64,000 bases of DNA. It comes from Myxococcota bacterium. Lineage in GTDB: Bacteria; Myxococcota_A; UBA796. Positions 60,701 to 64,000 of this stretch are shown one piece after another (position 1 is the stretch's first letter; the number at the start of each line of letters is the position of its first letter). The notes beneath the pieces are model-generated. The model saw nothing but the letters and a program-made list of their open reading frames with translations, made no database searches and was not told the origin of the DNA. The stretch covers positions 1 to 64,000 of the forward strand of contig JAQXDW010000023.1 of assembly GCA_029251165.1 (NCBI GenBank). Direction: 5' to 3'. The translations under genes were made by a program, and so were the position numbers.

Positions 60701-61783
60701 CTCCATCTCCAGCCACTTCAGCAGGGCCTTGTAGACCGCTGTGGCGTTCTGGAGCGCGAGCAGCTGTTCGACGGCTGCATCCAGCTGGAGCTGGAGGTCA
60801 CTCGCTTGCATGAGGAGTGCTGCGGCCTGCGGTCTGGTGGTGATGTCGGTCTCATCTTCAAGTGCACGCAGGGTGCTCGGAATGCTGTTCAGTCCGGAGA
60901 CGAGCGCGCTGCTGCCGTGGATGTCACCGCGCGAGGTCTGAAGACGCTGGCGCTGGGTCATGATCGCGTCGTCAGAGAGCGCGTCACTGCGATCGATCCA
61001 GGCATCGAGCAGCACCAGAAGGTCAGCGGCCTCTGTGGCCCACTGGTCGAGATCGTTGACCCCGTTGAGCGCTTCGATATTGGTCTGGATGACGAGTTGG
61101 CGTGCCTCGAGGTCCTTGCGCTGCGCTGCGGTGGCTGCGGTGGCTGCGGTAGTCTTCCCCATCTCCTGTGCGCCTTTCTCAGCGGTGGGGAGCTGCTCGA
61201 GGAGCGCTGCGCTCTCTGTGCGGAGCGTCGTGAGCTCGGCGAGGAGGAACGATAGGCCGGGCTCTGGCTGGAGCCGCGACTGCAGCGCGTCCAGCTTCTG
61301 GACTGCATCCTGGAGATCGGCCTGAAGCTCCTCGCGGTCGTCGGCATCTCGGGACGTCTTGAGGAGAGCGAGGGTGTCTCTGGCCTCCTGCAGGCGAGCG
61401 TGGTGCGCCTCCAGGTGGACCTCTCGGACGAGGATGATCCTGGCCTTGAGGGATCTGTACTCGGCCTTGGCGTTCTTTTCTTTCTTCAGTCCCTTGAGCT
61501 GGCCCATGATGGCCCTCGCCGCACTCAGCCAGGCCCCCACCTCGGTGAGACCCTCCAGGCGAGCAACCACCCGCTCGACCTCTGAGCCGGAGGCTGCGGG
61601 AGGGGACTCTGGGCGGACCATGGTCTCCGGTGGAGGAGGCGTCGTCTCGACGGGCGCGCTGGATTCGGAGGCCTGCGTCGTGGTCTCTGAGAGGGCGCTG
61701 ACCGTCTTCTCTACGGTCCTCTGAAGGGCCGTGACATCAGCGATGTACTGGGTGAGGTACGCCTCGAGGCTCTGCTGATGCAT
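57734..61783 (-). CDS. Giant coiled-coil protein with seven ~171-residue repeats
   Basis: 1349 residues, nearly all predicted helix, with no signal or membrane segment. It was not recognised. A tryptophan recurs at residues 85, 248, 434, 597, 771, 944 and 1111. Five of these have a second Trp exactly 14 residues on (262, 611, 785, 958, 1125), in a W-A-x-L-x-x-L-L-x-x-W context such as VWKREALKIIDIIDEW. Each repeat otherwise holds two or three heptad helices. An acidic, Pro-rich linker (~35-65) follows the N-terminus. The C-terminus (1290-1349) is a distinct VEYNVHDLWIVLKN domain. It probably forms a long spectrin-like rod; partner unknown. Confidence 0.8.
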   Translation of the reverse strand: MHQQSLEAYLTQYIADVTALQRTVEKTVSALSETTTQASESSAPVETTPPPPETMVRPESPPAASGSEVERVVARLEGLTEVGAWLSAARAIMGQLKGLKKEKNAKAEYRSLKARIILVREVHLEAHHARLQEARDTLALLKTSRDADDREELQADLQDAVQKLDALQSRLQPEPGLSFLLAELTTLRTESAALLEQLPTAEKGAQEMGKTTAATAATAAQRKDLEARQLVIQTNIEALNGVNDLDQWATEAADLLVLLDAWIDRSDALSDDAIMTQRQRLQTSRGDIHGSSALVSGLNSIPSTLRALEDETDITTRPQAAALLMQASDLQLQLDAAVEQLLALQNATAVYKALLKWLEMEGISVEQEKDRFRTHLEELVDQSEDGDLTESTPVGQDEARIEHTEAEPDVEDALSIRITAHLASLNQTGEVEAWSTIAADLTADLETREAQHALREEDSDSDRFADLDSHIEACRKVVSTLPDLYTAYRMLAETAASLTLEHLQLGVALRDARQLERALTEQLHLLGKRNQETAAVTGMIAAASSTSRHVSSLVASLSESLSGAEQHAELVKAIELDHDKILQGLTALAQLAAPDVWKREALKIIDIIDEWDDRNERRQDGVLPQDTDSLHEEKRALEDALESVAGLIGIEESITEQESACQIQVTALTAPALQEILSGLEKPTIALSTIRSSLETFARRLHLHRSLAAMLGKTAALRKRIDQVRAQAQALLKQAEQAAEDRETTADMQALYGEIEASTQALSRIASVDIWRSNATALEGLLKKWASLNDTLSTGQTTREARLRAQELILHKGSPRLDQQETLRARIALLAEEIREQTAVSTGQASELQSRIQTLSEHTLTEVESLCHDGEACPFANPFVGFITLLNEQPEILRELEETLRMQEDTEARREAARATQQAEMAALAAKIESTMTVLDAEGSAERWSAAVTTLGRLLTEWAPLNTTLGDSGDTADLKKLQSWRLTSTTAAADVTNILSLDSRTRILQDTARTLTGAESLSALTNLRVELKRLRTEREGCAAIITSLCERDAPLRALSQTNSSAVATLTGLIEVASQAARRQQDTITSRSLDADLLALATSLEHLPPLSNEESWVTAAGRARLKAEAWLRLHETISTPHPKASWVEQWPGLLEIGADKAPRLSAITDELLTHQATCSDLESTPDAAQVAALLSALPTLSDRLSAVETNLNLIQSQSPEPDISFGLRGRISSIAADIQQLFSRASSITDRHAQRDAPEKVESHGLTSSQLSTVIKTVWSWHEQALAPRATQKEVLIEDGVEYNVHDLWIVLKNTPSLKQDLNVLLNWTRSHLPNALRSEEAVQKMIKDAQKNG

Positions 61784-61896
61784 GCTGGGAATGACGTGAG
61801 CTCCATCGGAATCGCTTCCGACATTCTATCAGATGCCACTCCGGCTCCCGTGGCATGCGCTGTACTGCTGAGCGGCCTGTGTGCTATTCATTCGGC

Positions 61897-62904
61897 ATGC
61901 GCGCGATCGTAATCGGTGACCCTCAGACGACTCATCAGTACTTCCTCCGCCCACTTCGGGCAGCCGGTCTCCTCGATGATTCTGATCGCCTTCGGGCCGA
62001 TGCCTGCTTGCTCTCTGTCGGTGATCACTTCGACTTCAAGTCTTCAGCAGGCTGGACCGTGACGGACATCGGCCAGGAAGGCATCGCGATCCTGGAGTGG
62101 CTGGAGAGCCACCCCCCTGAGCAAGTCGGCATCCTCATGGGGAACCACGACGCCTGCCGGGTCATGGAGCTTCACCGCATCACCGATGACGACTTCACAG
62201 CCGCGCGCCTGCTTGGGGATAAGACAGCCTTTAAGGATCGCTTCCCTGACATCCCCACCCCCAACATCGCGCAGCGGGACTTCTCCTCGTTCTCGACGGC
62301 ACAGCGTGCAGCCGTCCAGAGGCTCCTGCTGAGCGGCCGGATGGTCCTGGCTGCGACAGGCCGCACCGCCAGCGGTCGGTCGGTCCTGGTGACCCATGCC
62401 GGGGTGACGAAGCGGGAGCTGGCGCTGCTCGGGATCCCCGATGAGCGAAGCCCGGAGATCATCGCTACAGCACTCAATGCATTCCTCCAGTCGCGTCTGG
62501 AGCGGGTCCGAGAAGACTGGCTTGCTGGTCGCCCCGCTCCCCTCGATCTGTCTCCGGTCCACCTCTCGGGTGTCTCTGGGAGGGAAGGCGGCGGGCTGCT
62601 CTATCACCGCCCCCAGGCTCACCTGGAGGGCTGGTCAGCGGAGCATGCCCGGCGCTTTCATCCCTCCTGGCTCCCGGCTGGTCTGCTCCAGGTCTGCGGG
62701 CACACCCAGCACAAGAAGATGCCAGAGCTGCTCGATGCGGTGCCGGAGGTTCCCGAGGGGGCGCTCCGCAGCCTCTGGTTCGATGGTGAGATCCGCTACG
62801 CCGCTGGCCTCGTCGAGCGCGAAGACGGGCTGTGGATGGTGGACTCTGGGCTGAACCTGTCCGACAACCCATCGCTGCTGGAGCTCGCGGCCCTGGACCT
62901 GTAG
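61897..62904 (+). CDS. Metallophosphoesterase
   Basis: 335 residues. Metal-site segments appear in order: AIVIGDPQ, LLSVGDHFDFK, ILMGNHDACR, VTHAGVT and the GHTQHKK loop. This is a calcineurin-like phosphoesterase with a dinuclear metal centre. The substrate is unknown; diadenosine-tetraphosphatase or protein-phosphatase-like roles are possible. TATTCA lies 6 bases before the ATG. The promoter region is shared with the divergent repeat protein; TCGGAA-TCGC-TTCCGA (61806-61821) is a small hairpin there. Confidence 0.85.
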   Translation: MRAIVIGDPQTTHQYFLRPLRAAGLLDDSDRLRADACLLSVGDHFDFKSSAGWTVTDIGQEGIAILEWLESHPPEQVGILMGNHDACRVMELHRITDDDFTAARLLGDKTAFKDRFPDIPTPNIAQRDFSSFSTAQRAAVQRLLLSGRMVLAATGRTASGRSVLVTHAGVTKRELALLGIPDERSPEIIATALNAFLQSRLERVREDWLAGRPAPLDLSPVHLSGVSGREGGGLLYHRPQAHLEGWSAEHARRFHPSWLPAGLLQVCGHTQHKKMPELLDAVPEVPEGALRSLWFDGEIRYAAGLVEREDGLWMVDSGLNLSDNPSLLELAALDL

Positions 62905-62913
62905 CGCGCAGCC

Positions 62914-63405
62914 TCAGTGCTTCTTGTCGTCGTCTGCCTCGGCCGCGCGCAGGCTGCTCTCCAGGACCATGAACCACGCGGCATCCGTGCTCTCGCGGTG
63001 GAAGTAGAGGATGACCTCTTGCTCCCGGATCTTCTCTCGGATCAGCTCCTTGACCTTCAGGCGGGTCTTGATCCGCGCGCGCAGCGTGCTGGAGTCGACC
63101 TCTGCAAACACGACCTCGTACTCCATGATGTCGAGCATCTCAGGCTTGACCGCGAAGATGCGCTCGATCAGGTATGGAATGTCGACCGTGTCGCGGGTCT
63201 CTGGAGAGTGGTAGCTGGCGGCGGCGCCAAAGTCCTTGAACTGAATGTCCTCCCAGAACGACAGGGCGGTCTTTCGGAGCAGCGCCTCCGGTCCGCCGAT
63301 GGGAAGCCCCAGCGTTGGCCAGGCGCCGCCGGACAGGTGTGCCCCTGCGACGTACCCGCCACAGAGCAGAAACAGGAACAGCGTGAGGAACAACCACTTC
63401 TTCAT
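62914..63405 (-). CDS. Small membrane-anchored or secreted protein
   Basis: 163 residues. An N-terminal signal-anchor (KKWLFLTLFLFLLCGGYVAG) precedes an alpha/beta domain with a helix-rich basic C-terminal part (RARIKTRLKVKELIREKIRE). Unlike most exported proteins in the window it has lysines before its hydrophobic segment. GTG 63408 with TACAAT 5 bases upstream is an alternative start. Not recognised. Confidence 0.65.
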   Translation of the reverse strand: MKKWLFLTLFLFLLCGGYVAGAHLSGGAWPTLGLPIGGPEALLRKTALSFWEDIQFKDFGAAASYHSPETRDTVDIPYLIERIFAVKPEMLDIMEYEVVFAEVDSSTLRARIKTRLKVKELIREKIREQEVILYFHRESTDAAWFMVLESSLRAAEADDDKKH

Positions 63406-63452
63406 CACGGCTCATTGTAGTACGAGGATGGAGCTTAGCCATCGGAGGAGTG

Positions 63453-64000
63453 ATGCAGGAGACCTGCAACCTGAGCGCGCAGCAGCTCACCACGCTGCCT
63501 CAGATACCGGTGCCGGGCCCGCGCTGGCTGCTGGCTTTTGCCAACCAGCTCATGGACCTCCCGGAGTGGCTGGGGACGCTGACGGGCATGGAAGGGCTCG
63601 TGGTTTCGGACAACGCGCTCACCAGACTCCCAGAGTCGATTCGGGCATGCTCTGCGCTTGAGACCATCCAGATCAGCCGCAACCAGCTCACCACACTGCC
63701 GCCGCTGCCGCCGCTGCGCCACCTCGATCTCTCTGCAAATCCCCTCGCTGGATTTCCCGGGGCGATCTGCGCGCTGTCGCGCCTGGAGCACCTCGACCTG
63801 AGTCGCTGCGGACTGACTCACCTGCCGCCCGAGATCGGTCGTCTCTCCAGCCTCCGCACCCTCATCCTCGATCACAATCCCCTGATCGCGCTGCCGCGTG
63901 AATTGGCGCAGCTTGAGCACCTGGAGCACCTCAGCCTCGCTGAGGCTGACGTGAGCAACATCCCGGCGCTGCCTCCTCAGCTGCGCTGGCTCCATCTCGC
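63453..64000 (+). CDS. Leucine-rich-repeat protein, cut by the window end
   Basis: 182 residues are visible with no stop codon before the window ends. GGAGG lies 4 bases before the ATG. LRR units of about 23 residues repeat with LxxLPxxI spacing: NALTRLPESI, NQLTTLPPLP, NPLAGFPGAI, CGLTHLPPEI, NPLIALPREL. There is no signal peptide, so a cytosolic bacterial LRR protein is expected. These act in protein binding; a C-terminal effector domain may lie beyond the window. Confidence 0.88.
   Translation, partial: MQETCNLSAQQLTTLPQIPVPGPRWLLAFANQLMDLPEWLGTLTGMEGLVVSDNALTRLPESIRACSALETIQISRNQLTTLPPLPPLRHLDLSANPLAGFPGAICALSRLEHLDLSRCGLTHLPPEIGRLSSLRTLILDHNPLIALPRELAQLEHLEHLSLAEADVSNIPALPPQLRWLHL

Overview
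This is a 64 kb chromosomal window from a high-GC bacterium, densely coded on both strands. No tRNA, rRNA, insertion sequence, integrase or CRISPR array was recognised. The gene content best fits a Myxococcota-like (deltaproteobacterial) lineage. It has a carotenoid cluster with crtC and crtD-type genes, a glycosyltransferase and an acyltransferase beside a MerR/B12-binding CarH-type photoreceptor. It also has a lipoprotein with MopE-type metal-binding repeats and an FG-GAP propeller, a kinase-ATPase-TPR giant, many short-signal lipoproteins and a short-chain-fatty-acid-type XRE regulator. The taxonomic call is inference.

Layout. 0-4.2 kb: PP2C-like phosphatase with an acidic tail, a small membrane protein, a PpiC-type isomerase and a HupE/UreJ membrane protein. 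4.2-9.3 kb: cytochrome P450 behind two tandem palindromes, an endonuclease/exonuclease/phosphatase protein, an alpha/beta hydrolase and a DUF3604 lipoprotein. 9.4-16.9 kb: XRE regulator, alanine-glyoxylate-type aminotransferase, outer-membrane and secreted proteins, and a DksA/TraR-type protein followed by methionine aminopeptidase.

16.2-27.5 kb is the carotenoid region. A leftward operon (crtC, glycosyltransferase, acyltransferase, crtD-like desaturase, secreted protein) is joined by four successive ATGA overlaps. It diverges from a rightward operon (lycopene cyclase, crtE, crtB, crtI). A carH-like gene follows in the opposite orientation. Two 12-base elements recur, each with one mismatch, between the divergent crt operons and in front of carH, which suggests one light-responsive circuit. 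The enzyme set fits a monocyclic carotenoid glycoside fatty-acid ester (myxobactin-like), inferred from gene content.

27.5-36 kb: an ABC operon pairing an FtsX/MacB-like permease with a ZnuA-like lipoprotein, then an M48 protease, an unknown membrane-anchored protein and a rhomboid protease. 36-45 kb: the MopE/FG-GAP lipoprotein, a methyltransferase, a VIT1/CCC1-type transporter that lacks a normal start codon, a five-haem cytochrome and a four-domain VKOR-DsbA-FGE-TlpA fusion. 45-54 kb: a compact SbcC-like ATPase preceded by a Pro-Glu repeat micro-protein, a TMTC-like glycosyltransferase converging on a polyprenol-phosphate-mannose synthase, a sulfotransferase and the kinase-ATPase-TPR protein. 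54-64 kb: a membrane protein with a His/Glu repeat tail, uracil-DNA glycosylase, a HAD phosphatase, a 1349-residue protein with seven ~171-residue repeats, a metallophosphoesterase and an LRR protein cut by the window end.

Two window-wide traits stand out. Many start codons lie 5-7 bases after a TANNNT box, which suggests widespread leaderless transcription. Many exported proteins have very short signal peptides with no positive charge before the hydrophobic stretch.
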